Source: Sacculina carcini (Eukaryota > Arthropoda > Thecostraca > Sacculinidae). Taken from it: a stretch of DNA of 64,000 bases. The stretch spans positions 7,680,087 to 7,744,086 of the forward strand of contig OU696574.1 in NCBI GenBank assembly GCA_916048095.2. The letters are read 5' to 3'. Below the pieces are notes generated by a model that saw only the letters and a program-made list of their open reading frames with translations, searched no databases and was not told the origin of the DNA. Shown piece after piece: positions 45,201 through 58,969 of the stretch; positions within the stretch are counted from its first letter, which is position 1; each line of letters starts with the position of its first letter. A program made the position numbers and the translations under genes.

Positions 45201-46638
45201 TCGAATGTGAAACACACGCGCATGGCTGCATTTGAACACATTTCAAACACATTTGAAACACATTTGAAACACACGCGCATGGCTGAATAACGATAACACA
45301 CACAGGCAAGCAAGCCCCAATAACCAACAACCAAACGCCGCCACGCGATATACCTAGAACATTGAGTATACAAACACTCACATACTCTCTCTATCACACA
45401 CACACACACACATACGCACACACACACATAACGAATTTCACTACGTTTAACGAGAATCACCACCCGCTGTCTCAATCGCTCTATGCAATGTCGGCGCAAA
45501 CTTGCGCAATTACAGCCGGCGCATTCACCATGCAACAACATAATCCATACGAAAGTGTTGAATTACCACACACACACACAATCACTCAATGACCATGCAC
45601 AAAATATGTGCTATGTATCAGTGGTTCTTAATCTTTTTCAGTTTTCACATCCCATTCTTGATACCTATATGAAAATGATAGAATACAAGCCACGTAATAA
45701 AAAAACTTTTTATTCAATATTAATTCGTAAAGATTGATGTTCCTTTAAGTTTTTCCAGAGAAAAATATAACGCATAGGTAAAAAATATTTTCCTTAAATT
45801 TTCACAGGAATCCACGCATCTCCTAGAGGTGCGAGCACCTCCGGTTAAAACCCCTGCTATATATGAATACACAAGAGAAAAAGAACCACAGTTGAACAGA
45901 GCAATACAGCATGAATATCTCAGAAAACACGTGAACACTCGCAGAAAATCCACAAAACAAAATCCCTACTGATCTGTATCTGTGTGTATGTGTGCGTGTG
46001 TGTATGTGCGTCTGCTAAAGGTGTATGAATGGCCGACAAATCGACGAACAAGACGACAAACCAAGACCTTGAAACACACACACACAAGGCCACGAGCTTG
46101 CACGTGGTTCGGACGCGATTACCACAGAGAGAAAACGCCTCAGCAGGCCATTGAAGCAAGCGCATGCATTCACACAACTTCTGGATACACGCACACACAC
46201 ACGCATACAAGATGAGGCGGGCGTGCACACACTGTACACACCACCCAATGTGCCAGTGCTGCACAAGAGATTACCGACCAGGAAGAGGGGAGAGAGCGGA
46301 TGGTCGACGATGAGAATCGATAAAGCAGCACCAGTGATGGCCAGCGTCGAAGCCGACGACACCGACGACGACGACGACGACGCACAACACGCAGTGTCAG
46401 TGACCTCCAACACTACGGCCAAGGTCGACCGGAAACAAAGCACGCGGTCACTCACACACATACGCCGCAATGTGCGCGCGCAACATGAATATTGCAGATC
46501 TGCCCAGGACTGGGACAAACACACATACACACACACATACAAACACACAATATGGCTTCCCTGAATGATTGCCTAGGGGTGGTGGGGAGAAGGGGGTGGT
46601 GGGGGCTGCACAGAGAAGCGGCCGACCACGTGGCGTAA

Positions 46639-46744
<106 letters not shown>

Positions 46745-47770
46745 TCAATACACTTGCAGCGAAGCACTCTCAAATGCTGGGCTAATGGTAGACATTATTA
46801 ACTGTTGGCGATAAGTTGACACATACGACAATGAGAGCTGCCTTGTTCATTAAATGAAAAAAATGCTAGAATTTTTAGATGAGAGATATGTCAGCCACGT
46901 ACAATGAAAAGACATCAAGTAAGCATGCACCGCCGTTCAACCAACACTGAGAGCACCATTGCAGTAAGAACCATGTGAATGCGCGTCAACTCAAATAATA
47001 GCAACAGCCGCACCATTAACTTGTGCTTTAACAATCATTAATATTCATAATTAAAATCAATGAGCAAGGTGGAATGTAAATTGCGCGAATGTTATAAGTT
47101 GCATACCTGCCATCCCCATGCACCTTGAGAAACGTATAGAAAATGATAACATATGAAGCGGAATAAAAATTGCCCACCAATACAAAAACGAACGCTAGGA
47201 AGGAAAAAACGTACGGTTGAAATTTCATCGCCAACAAAACGTAGCCAACAAAACACAGAAAAACATCGACGGATGCTCACAAACAATGCAATCATATGCA
47301 ATCACATGACATGATATCAAAATGCAATGCACCATTATGCCACAATTATAGATCAATCAATGTAAACACGGCCACATAATTATCCAGTACTTTGTTTGGC
47401 TACGCCCATAACACTATCAAGATATATTTATGACTCATTGTACAGAATGATCACGCGCAAGCACACACACACACACACACACACACTGGGAAACAATCGG
47501 AGCGTCAACAATGCATTCCAATTCAATTAACTTTTCCTTAGTTATATAAAAAAAACTCATATTTATCGGGGAGTTGAGGGTCATTATATAAACGTACATC
47601 ATTATTGAAAATAATTACGTACGTCATCATTGCATGCAAGTCAGGTCAGGCCATTGCAGCCGTTGAATTTAAACCAGCAAACCACTCAGTCATATCGACC
47701 TACTTTCGAAAACAAGCAAAGCACATGTAAGGAAACGATATATGAGGACTCACACGTACACTACTCTGAG

Positions 47771-48035
47771 GCACGGGTAGTTCAGTTGCTTAAGCATGCA
47801 TTTCCAAAACCAAAGAACCCCGGTTCGATCCGAGCCGGTGCCCGTGCGTTAACGCCTACTCTCAAATTCGATGGCAGCTCTGGCTGGAAACTGAGTGACA
47901 ACAGGGCATGCATACAAGGCACGTAGTCACATAGACGAATAGACTGGCGAGATACACCGTCACACCGCCCAAAATACAACCTGTGTGTGTGCGTGTGTGT
48001 ATTTATGTAGTGTACACGCACACGCCCTCCATCAC
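47771..48035 (+). repeat. tRNA-derived SINE-like sequence
   Basis: It starts GGCACGGGTAGTTCAGTTGC with an A-box-like segment, then CCCCGGTTCGATCCGAG, a good B box and T arm, then GTGCC that pairs with the initial GGCAC. The anticodon arm is poor and there is extra sequence, so it is a SINE head or tRNA pseudogene. A body with no family match continues to about 48035. Confidence 0.5.
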
Positions 48036-49267
48036 CACGCCTTGCGGGCAAAGCAAATCAACGACGTAAACCGGCGTGTTAAACCAAACAACATTCGTTA
48101 ACTTTGCATATATAAGTGTATGTGTGTGTGTGTCTATATGTATATAGTTGTTAGTGTATCTGTATGTTTATGTGTGTGTGTGCCGACTGGTTCGTTTTTC
48201 GGTTAAGGGCACAACAATGTCAAGCGATATTCAATCGACATCGTGTTATTCTCAGAGAGGGCGGTGGGATGTGTATGTGTGTTACGTGCACGTGTGCGTC
48301 GTGTGCGTTTGGGCGTCTATTGGTGATGTGGAGCTCAATCGAGCTGTGCAAACAACACCCATCACTCACTCACTGACCCACAAATGACACACTTTACAAA
48401 TGCCCGCCGTGCACACACACGTGTGTTTGTGTGTGTGTTTGTGTTTCGGTGAAAAATGCAAAGCGACCAGACAGCTGGTGGTCGTTGACAAATTTACTTA
48501 ATCATGCACGTGTCAAGTATGCATGTTTCACTATGCACAGCGGCGTCCAACACAAACACACGCGCGCACCAGCACGCCCACAGTATACACGGTTATCATG
48601 CACTTGGCGCGTGTAAACACTAGTGCCATATCGATTCGACACAGACTCACAGGGAAAAGGACCAATAAGTTATATTTGACATGGCTGTTGTAGCATACGT
48701 GCTGAACCCAAAGCGCTAGTTTAAGTGAAATTCATATAGTCATGGTCAAATAAAACATAGAAGTAAGATCAGACACCGAACAAACTGACTGAACCTAACC
48801 GAACCTAACTGAGGGAAGAAAGGGCTGTCCACAAACGTCTCTGACACGACACACAGCGGCAGAGGCGGTGACAGTAGTGCAGATCCGATCTCAGAGAAGA
48901 TAAAGATAATAGAATATCAATAGATAATAGAAATCAGAGAAGATACAAATAGACACACACACACACACACACACACATGTACGGCACAAAAGCCGGCCGA
49001 GTGAATTACACAAACAGTAGATGAACACACATTCAAATAGTCACGCCAAGAGGTCGACTTATTGCACGTTGATTTTAAGACGGCCACTAAACCCAGCCTG
49101 TTCACGCCACTGATGTGACAACAATAATCGTCCAATTTGGCCGATCGTGTGTCATATGTCACACAAAGCCCGGCGACAGAGCAGGAACACGGCAATGTTC
49201 CGCGTAGACGACAATTCAACACGTGTCAAAGGGTACTTTTGACTTTATAAAACACCATATGCTTTGT

Positions 49268-51603
<2,336 letters not shown>

Positions 51604-51890
51604 CAGGGGTTCCCAAACTAGGGGACATGAGGAGGATAAAAGAGGGGCGTGAAGTCATCTGCTCAAAATTGTGTTTAATTAGAATAATAAAATAATTGAA
51701 AGAAAAAATATCTGTCATTACATACATGCAAAGTATAATTACAGCAGTCACTGCACCCGTTTCCATTAAGATAGTTATATTTACACGTAAATAAATGTAA
51801 GAATCGCTTCATATGAAAGAGGCACTGTGGACGTGCGGGACTACTGGAAGCAAAAAGGGGGTGTCAGCTAAGATAGTTTGGGAACCACTG
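51604..51890. mobile_element. hAT-type MITE
   Basis: CAGGGGTTCCCAAACTA at the left is inverted at the right as TAGTTTGGGAACCACTG. The 287-bp element has CAG...CTG ends typical of hAT elements. The flanking octamers CGCTAGAG and CGCTTTTG agree only in their first half, a decayed 8-bp target duplication. A related but less clear copy lies near 54270-54566 (CAGGGGTATTCAAAC ... ACGAACCACTG). Confidence 0.75.
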
Positions 51891-52170
51891 CGCTTTTGTG
51901 GTCAGATACACAGCAGATGAACACGACATAAAAGTATTAGAGATACTCACAAGAATAACAAGACAACACTATCGGACGCATAAGCAGACACCCACAGACA
52001 CGCACGCACACAGATACAAACACGTTCAAGCCACACAAAAATCAATAATAATGGAGACGGGTAAACAATAATCCTCCTATACTTTGTTAATTACGAGCGA
52101 GCGATAGCGAGCGAGTTCATACTTGGTGTTACTAGAAAAATGAGTATGAGCGGACTGCCGGCCGTGGTCA

Positions 52171-52505
52171 CGCTTTTCAGAGGCTTATATCTCTGGAACC
52201 ATAAGTCCGATTAACATGCATTTTTTGTTGGGTAGCCTCATCCTTCCTGCCGCGGATGAGACCAAGCCAAATCATGTCAGTGCCTACTGTGGCACGTGGC
52301 ACGTCCCAAATGCCCTCCTACTTTTTCGAAAAACACTTTTTACCCGTTTTTCAGAGGCTTATATCTCTGGAACCATAAGTCCGATTAGCATGCGTTTTTT
52401 TGGGTAGCCCAATCCTTCTTGCCGCGAATGAGACCATGCCGAATCATGTCAGTGCCCAGTGTGGCACGTGGCACGTGCCATATGCCCTCTTATAATTTAG
52501 CAGAA
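52171..52505. repeat. ~174-bp tandem duplication in dispersed repeat
   Basis: Two units starting 52171 and 52345 share TTTTCAGAGGCTTATATC, CTGGAACCATAAGTCCGATT, GCCGCG(G/A)ATGAGACCA and GTGGCACGTGGCACGT. The block is flanked by GAGCGAGCGATAGCGAGCGAG (about 52096) and an inverted-like GCGATCGCTCGTTC (52568). The parent element is unknown. Confidence 0.8.
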
Positions 52506-53209
52506 AACTTTGGCCATGCACGTAGACAAATGCATTTACGACAAAGTTTGATTACATATGATAGCTTCGCGATCGCTCGTTCATCGCCGAACACGGCGCC
52601 TTACTGGTATGTACTTTTATTTAATACTCGGCAAGCCCCGAAAAACTCACCTCATGATCTTGTGCATTACAAATCTACGACTCCATGAGTTGACAAACGA
52701 TTATAAAACATGAATATGAGCCGAAAAAATGACAACTACGAGAAACAGTCAGGCCTAGCCATCCTGGAGAAATTCAGGAGCTAGCCTAATTCACACAATA
52801 TGACAAAACAGAAAGAATGTGGCCGGTATTTGATCAAATTGTTCCGTCGCAATTGAGATCCTCATCTAGCTGTGTTTAGATCATATACCGAGGAAATCTT
52901 GGAGCATATACGTGTATAAGAAATGCTGATGTCCATCAGATATACCCTCATAGAAAATACGGTCAGGACTTGAAACTGCAAAACCTCACATCAAATCACA
53001 CATCATCTCCTCATCAAGGTACTTCTGTGCGTTGATCCAACGCACAAGAGATCAAGCCAGCCTTAGCTTCACCAAGCTTACACCCTGAATACGCCCCCTC
53101 ATAACTACACTCCTCTATGCATAACCGAGGCACGCTCGGTCGACATTTGACGCTAACGTGCACTGCTGCTGGTGTGTATGCGTGTGTGAGTGTGTGTATG
53201 TGAGTGTCG

Positions 53210-53308
53210 TGGCGTCCATGCAAATCCTCCGCTACCAGCAAGTACAATGAACCAAGCAACGACCTTGCACTAGCCGCAAACGCCTTGAGCTGCTCGTCCA
53301 TCCGAAGC
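53210..53308 (-). CDS. candidate first coding exon, gene unknown
   Basis: On the minus strand an ATG near 53303 opens MDEQLKAFAASARSLLGSLY then LLVAEDLHGRHD before running into TG/CA repeat. The composition is protein-like. A possible donor (GCAAG|GTCGTT) would leave phase 2, agreeing with the acceptor phases at 39767 and 20966. There is no family match and no promoter evidence, so this is only a lead for the missing 5' end of a minus-strand gene. Confidence 0.22.
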
Positions 53309-53650
53309 AAAACAAACAAATGTAAAACATGCACACAAACAGTAAAACAAAACGTACTCATCTCAGCGGAGAACTACTACAGATGTTTCCACTTATTAAT
53401 ATCCCGCATACAACAAAACAGCTACCAACACACTTGACGCAGCAAAACACAAAACAGTACAGGAAATAGTAGAAGAAAAAGATCGTATACCACAAGCCTA
53501 TAGGAGCGACAGAACCTAACAACTCTCACACACACACAAACACATAGACATATATACACACATATATTCTTTATTCTTCATAGTTTTCTTAGTTCACTCC
53601 TCCGGAGGAGCTCGCAGAACATTACCAACATTATTATCACATCGCTCGCA

Positions 53651-53651
<1 letters not shown>

Positions 53652-53714
<63 letters not shown>
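53652..53714. repeat. (AT)n microsatellite
   Basis: About 63 bp of uninterrupted AT dinucleotide. Confidence 0.95.
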
Positions 53715-53717
<3 letters not shown>

Positions 53718-55224
53718 TATCTGCATACACTGACCATCGTTATCTTAACTGGCAATACTCCAAGCTAACACCGCACGACACTGAGAGTGTGTGTGTTGTG
53801 AGAAAGAGTTTGAGTGAGAGTCGTAACGAAAGAGAAAAAGTGATCAGGCCACACGCCAGAACCTACAGCTAAAATAAATGCTCACACATACTCATATATA
53901 TACACACACATATACTCACTGGCACACGTTCATGTAAAGACGTATATGCCGTACGCACATGCAAAATAATTACACAACGTTATAAAGTGACATATGTCGG
54001 GCAAGGAACATCACACGCATATATTCATGCGTTTATACACAAAAGGAGAACCACGCCAAATATCATTGTGTCAAAATATCACATCAATAATTTTATGTCA
54101 CAACATGCTCGCATTGATTTCTCATCAATTCTTCGATCAATCCAACTCGAAACTCTATAAAAAACGCGTTGAGAAAAAGGCAATACATTAGACACAAGGC
54201 ATCACAAGCAGTCTACACACACATACATACACACACACACACGAAACAAATATAAACTGAACCAGGGGTATTCAAACTTTTGGCATACACAAATAATAAC
54301 TGCAAGAGTAAACACGGAACGATAGTCAAATACGTCAAATATCATCTTATATTATCTTATATCTATTATCATCAAATATAACCTATTATCTTGAATATTC
54401 GCAACAATGGCACGTCTAAGAATGGAGCGGTTGAAAAGTGGGGATTCAACATGGTCAATTTGGACAAACATGGTCAATTTGGTGGAACAACTGAATTACT
54501 GGAAAATAAAGAGTTGGCTCATTAAGAAGTGAGGAATCAGAGGAAAAAGTGTACGAACCACTGCACAGTGGAACACAAACAGTGAATTCCTAGGCAAACA
54601 ATTTCAAGTTGAATTAGCGACATTTAGAAATAGAATAATATCGTAATCGATTTGTATGCTTAGTGATGCACGACCGATGAAAACAGCAGAAAATTCAGCA
54701 CAATCCAGCGCCGTATTTCCAACAATATCAGCTTGACTTATTTAAACACACGGACAAACATGCACACAGAATACGGACACACACACACACACACATACAG
54801 AAAGTATAAATATTTACTTGCAAAGAAATACTCCAATAATGGTGCCATACGCTGGCGCGTGTAGCAACGGGTAAATACGAGACGATCGAAAGACAAAAAC
54901 AGAATAGCACAAATAAACCGATTGACAACGAACAGACACACACACACACACACACACAACCAAGTGAACATACAAGAGTAATGGGATAAACATCGACAAA
55001 TATGTTGCTCTATAGATTTTCCAATTTCATTTTTCCCAACTGAAATTAGAAGTGTACCAACTGGAATGAAAATTGTCTCAAATGAAATTAGAAATGTCGA
55101 AGCTGAAATTTGAATTGTCAACTGAAATTAAAAATGTCCCATCTGGGACCACAATATATGTTATTCATTATATATTTCATATCAATCTCTTTTAAAAAAG
55201 AGTACATTTTTGTATACTGTAGTT

Positions 55225-56412
55225 AGAGGTGTTCGTTGTGTGTGTGTTCTCACCGAGTTGAATTTACGGGAGATGAGCATGGCTCGAGCTGTCCCGTCTC
55301 AATTGCCACATTTGTCCAACAAAGACTTAAAGGAACTTATGGTTGGGGCCGCCACAACATCATTGCTCAAAGAATTCCATTTGGTAATGCACCTAAACGG
55401 GAAGCCATATTTCCTCAAGTCGCTGCGGCATCTGGTTTTCTTTAGTTTCCTGTTGTGTCCTCGTCTTCCTTCTTTTTGTTTGTATTCCGAAATGTCAAAT
55501 CCTGTGTCATACTCATTTAAATACTTGAAAACGGCAATTAAATCTCCTCTCTCCCTCCGTTCCTGCAGTGTCTTCAAGCCAAGTCTTTTTAGTCTATCTT
55601 CATATGGTAATTTCTCTAGTTCCGGAATCATTTTCGAAAATATTTTTTGAACCTTCTCTAATTTTGCTATATCTTTCTTTTTGTATGGCGTCCACACAGG
55701 TTCAGCATACTCCAACTTGGGTCTTATTATAGCAACCATAACTTTTTGTAGTGTTTCGCAGTCTAAATAATTAAATACTGTTCTAATTTGCGCTATTGTT
55801 TGATACGCCATACTTACTACTTTGCCTATATGTCGTCCACATGATAAATTATTCTGAAAAATTATACCCAGGTCCTTTTCTTCATCCACCTCTTCTATTA
55901 AATGTCCTCCTATGTTATACTCGTAGCTCGGGCGATATTTACTCTTTCCGAGTTTCATGTGATGGCATTTCATATGATTGAATTCCATGTTCCAGTCTAT
56001 ACTCCATTGATGAATTTGGTCTAGGTCCTTTTGCAGCAGTTTGCAGTCTTCCTTGGATCTCACGTTCTTCATCAATTTTGCATCGTCAGCGAATAGACTC
56101 ATATAATTCTCTACACCTTCAAATATATCATTTATATAAATCAAAAACATAGTTGGGCCCAATACCGACCCCTGTGGCACACCGCTACTAACTTTTCCCC
56201 ATGCTGATCTTACGCCTCTCACACTCGTGCACATCGTCCTGTCAGTCAGATAGTCCTCCATCCACTCGTGCAACCTTCCCTCAATACCTCCAACATACTT
56301 CAGTTTCCATAGCAACCTAGTTCTTGGTACCTTGTCGAAGGCCTTTTTCATGTCTAGGTAGATACAATCCACCCATCCATCCCTTTCTTGCAGGTTGTCA
56401 GTGACTTTTGAG
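55225..56412 (-). mobile_element. 5'-truncated CR1/jockey-like LINE
   Basis: Non-LTR retrotransposon fragment whose reverse-transcriptase frame is described separately. The short 3' region after the stop (55298 down to about 55225) ends near an ACACACAAC microsatellite. The upstream break at about 56412 runs into a plus-strand (TG)n tract (56426-56500). The endonuclease and first half of the RT are missing, as expected of incomplete target-primed reverse transcription. Confidence 0.88.
55299..56412 (-). CDS. reverse transcriptase, C-terminal half of a LINE
   Basis: A long uninterrupted frame (about 370 codons) on the minus strand. It starts in ERDGWVDCIYLDMKKAFDKV, RT motif A with the first catalytic Asp. 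SGVPQGSVLGP follows (motif B), then SLFADDAKLM, the FADD form of the catalytic YxDD box. Beyond these lie EKDLGIIFQNNLS and a thumb/C-terminal region with AKLEKVQKIFSKMIP, R-x-R-RGDLI and NSLSNDVVAAPTISSFKSLL. This motif order is that of CR1/jockey-clade LINE proteins. The frame is intact to its natural stop, so the insertion is probably young, but it cannot be active because it lacks the N-terminal half. Confidence 0.92.
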
Positions 56413-56424
56413 TTTAGTGTTCAG

Positions 56425-56425
<1 letters not shown>

Positions 56426-56521
<96 letters not shown>

Positions 56522-56530
56522 ATGTGTGTG
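56426..56530. repeat. (TG)n microsatellite beside the LINE
   Basis: About 75 bp of pure TG then interrupted TG to 56530. It abuts the 5' truncation of the LINE, which may have inserted next to or into the repeat. Confidence 0.93.
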
Positions 56531-57234
56531 TTTGTGGACTTATCCTTACTGTATTTACTGGCTTAGTGCTTTGCGCATTATGTATGTATGTCTGTGTGTG
56601 ACTGTGTGTGTGTGTGTGAGTGTCTTTGCAAAGTTCAGCGCTTGCACAATGCTGCGTTTGCAGGGTGCGTTCTGGGTATCGCATGGCGGTGGTCGTGTTG
56701 GATGGGAGGACGTGTATGTGAGGAGTCGTGTTCGGGCGTGTTCGCTGTGCGGTGTGGTCTTGTAGGCGCGCGTGGGACAGCCATGTCCTTAAATACACAT
56801 TTCTGAACGGCAGTGGAAGCTCTCGTGTTACATATACCACATGTAAGTTTGAGCATTAATCGTTAATCTATATATAAGAGAAATCATTATACAAAAAGTT
56901 CAAATCCTTTATGAGTAACAATTTGTTAGAGAATTGCATTATGTGGGTTAGTCTGGAATTGTGAGTTATGTATTTTGTCTGTATGTATTCAGTAAGTGTG
57001 ATAGTTTGGTGTTTGAATGTATCCATACGGATGGTTGTGTTAGTGCGAGTGAAGGTGTTGTGCGTGTATGAGAGTGCATTTGAATGCGGGTGGATTGTCA
57101 GGTAGTTGCGCCTGACACGTGGTGGCGTCAGGACGGAGTATACCTGTGTAAGCACGTTGGGCTGCAATGACCCCTTATATATCTTTTGTCTTTTATGTTT
57201 TGTAACTTTACACAGTGGTTTCTGCAATACATTT
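56531..57234. other. non-coding; dispersed repeat related to 6870-7100
   Basis: 56740-56835 shares GTGTGGTCTTGTAGGCGCGC, then GGGACAGC and a TTAAATACA segment, with 7010-7075, followed in both by a sequence ending in TTACAT. An LTR-like or SINE-like repeat is possible. 56840-57234 holds nothing recognised. Confidence 0.45.
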
Positions 57235-57476
57235 TTTCCTAACTTGCGATAACTATACAACGATAATTTTCCCCAACCTGCGATAAACGAGAAAAAATTT
57301 TCAAAACCCAACCTGCGATAAACGATAAAACGATAGCGAAAAAAATATTAGCTTGCGATAACAAAAGCGATAAATGATAAGTACCTTTATTTAGTTGAGA
57401 TATATAAAAAATATACAAACTATTTTTCCACAGTGAAAATTAAATAAACTAGACAAAAACTGTCACTGGATCCAGT

Positions 57477-57870
57477 CTATGGCCTACAAGTTCTATTCCA
57501 CATTAGTCTCTTTGACTCAGACTCACTCTCCATCCTCAAGACAGCATCGACGAGCTGCATGTTTCCCTTGGTGAAGACCAGCTTCTCTAACCTGTCGCTG
57601 GTCATGCATGCACGCTTGGGCCTTATGACATCACCAGCGTTGCTGAACATGCGCTCCACGGCAGCAGAGCTGGGCAAGGTCATGTTGTACTTGATGAACA
57701 GCGGGATCACTTCTCACTGTACATGCTGGAGAATTGTCCAGGCTTCACCTTTGCCACCTTGCTACTGCCCCAGGTGTCCACCTCCTTCTTGATGACCTCC
57801 TCAATGTTGGGCCATCCTCCTCCGCTTTTCTGTCACCATAACCTGGTTCTGGCTGGAGGGGAGAGGGTCA
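57477..57870 (-). pseudogene. hAT transposase C-terminal dimerisation region, broken
   Basis: The frame at 57710-57477 includes PLFIKYNMTLPSSAAVERMF, then SNAGDVIRPKR and RLEKLVFTKGN. This matches the hAT C-terminal motif (LPSSAAVERxFSxAG...RxxLxxxxxxxLxFxxxN). Upstream, EEVIKKEVDTWGSSKVAKV lies in another frame and meets a stop just before the conserved part, showing a frameshift. The coding relic continues on the far side of the nested MITE (58118 onward). Confidence 0.85.
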
Positions 57871-57875
57871 GGTGT

Positions 57876-58117
57876 CACTGGCGGATCCAGAGGGGTGATC
57901 AGGGGGTCGAAGTCCCCAAAAAGTCTTTCTATCAACTCCTCATAACCGAGAGGTTTACTAAAAGAGGTTGATAAATATTTTTTGCAGCATTTGTTGATAT
58001 ATACATTGTCGCAAAGACTTTGCATAACGATGCATGTACACAACTGATCGCTCCCGAATTTCAGTCCCCCAAAATCATTTCAGCGCCTCCCAAAATTGCA
58101 CTCTGGATCCGCCACTG
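57876..58117. mobile_element. hAT MITE nested in hAT transposase, with 8-bp TSD
   Basis: The TIRs are CACTGGCGGATCCAGA and the inverted form of CAGTGGCGGATCCAGA, with 15 of 16 matching. The element is 242 bp. It is flanked by perfect TCAGGTGT direct repeats at 57868-57875 and 58118-58125. The 8-bp duplication and CAGTG-like ends fit the hAT superfamily. Removing it and one TSD restores continuity of the host transposon sequence. Confidence 0.92.
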
Positions 58118-58565
58118 TCAGGTGTGAATGTGATGGAGGTGACGATCTTCCTGATGAACCTGATGTCTTATTCAAGGCAGAGGCCACACGCTTCAACATG
58201 AAGGGGCCATGGTTGGGGTGGATCAAGACGCATGGGAGAGAGCGGCACACACCTTCCTAACTCGTGAACTCCAGCGAGACTGACGCATTGCAGCTGTGAA
58301 TAATAATGTGATTGGCCAGCTACAAACACACCAAGCAGCTCTCATATGAGACTTTCCAGGATTCACTTGCAAGCCAATATTGATCCTTCTAGTCTCTACC
58401 CTATATATACTCTCAGCTTAAACTGGTCTAAAAACGTCAGGACGGCTGTTGTAAATGTTGCCGCCGTACACATTTTATAATTTTGACAAAAGTCTTTTGA
58501 ACTTATCGTTTATCGTTCCTCATTTTTTGGGACTAGCGATAGGTGAATGAGCGATACTTGTAGAA

Positions 58566-58969
58566 AAAATATAATAGATATAGATATTGGATAAGCCATT
58601 GTATACTGGTCATTTAAGTTAGGACAACTTTTATTCCAGTTGGGACCAATGAAATTTTAAAAAGTAATGTTAAAAATAGGAAATGACAACGGTGTTAGAG
58701 AAAGAATCATACACATACCGGAGCACGTGTTTGACCCACAAACATTATGGCAAAACCGGGGAACTACAGTGGTATCAGGAACCAATCAATCAACAAATGC
58801 AATGTATCAAATCGTAATGTATCAAATGCATGTATCAAATAATGCAATGTATCAAATGTATCAAATATCAAACAGTGTAATTGTATAATAATAGCGAAAA
58901 CAACGTTAGACAGTAGCGATCAGAACACGCTATCATATAGCAATACAACGAAACATGCAGCAAAGTGTA
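58566..58969. other. AT-rich spacer between transposons
   Basis: Contains an AATGTATCAAAT repeat patch at 58796-58870; nothing else is recognised. Confidence 0.6.

Larger units (their letters stand above)
52506..55224. other. non-coding, with one candidate exon
   Basis: Contains the candidate start exon at 53210-53308, a 63-bp (AT)n at 53652-53714, a hAT-like MITE near 54270-54566 and CA tracts. Short GAAATTAGAAATGTC repeats occur at 55040-55140. Confidence 0.45.
57235..58565 (-). mobile_element. degenerate hAT transposon
   Basis: Subterminal GCGATAA / CGATAAACGATA motifs cluster at 57245-57385 and appear inverted as TTATCGTTTATCG and AGCGATAG at 58505-58555. Such subterminal repeats are typical of hAT ends. 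In between is the C-terminal part of a transposase on the minus strand, interrupted by a nested MITE. Only about 900 bp of coding remnant is left, so the element is internally deleted. Precise termini are uncertain. Confidence 0.7.

Noticed and set aside
46151-46564. Plus-strand frame with poly-Asp and a minus-strand hydrophobic frame (46015-46548)
   Set aside because: Both strands are open because of a GAC-repeat patch and CA repeats. No family motif and no consistent splice sites were found.
47771-47845. Functional tRNA gene
   Set aside because: A and B boxes are good but the acceptor stem has a mismatch and insert, and the anticodon arm does not fold; it is better read as a SINE head.
55210-55650. 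Plus-strand frame of 146 codons
   Set aside because: Antisense shadow of the LINE reverse transcriptase, whose catalytic motifs are on the minus strand.
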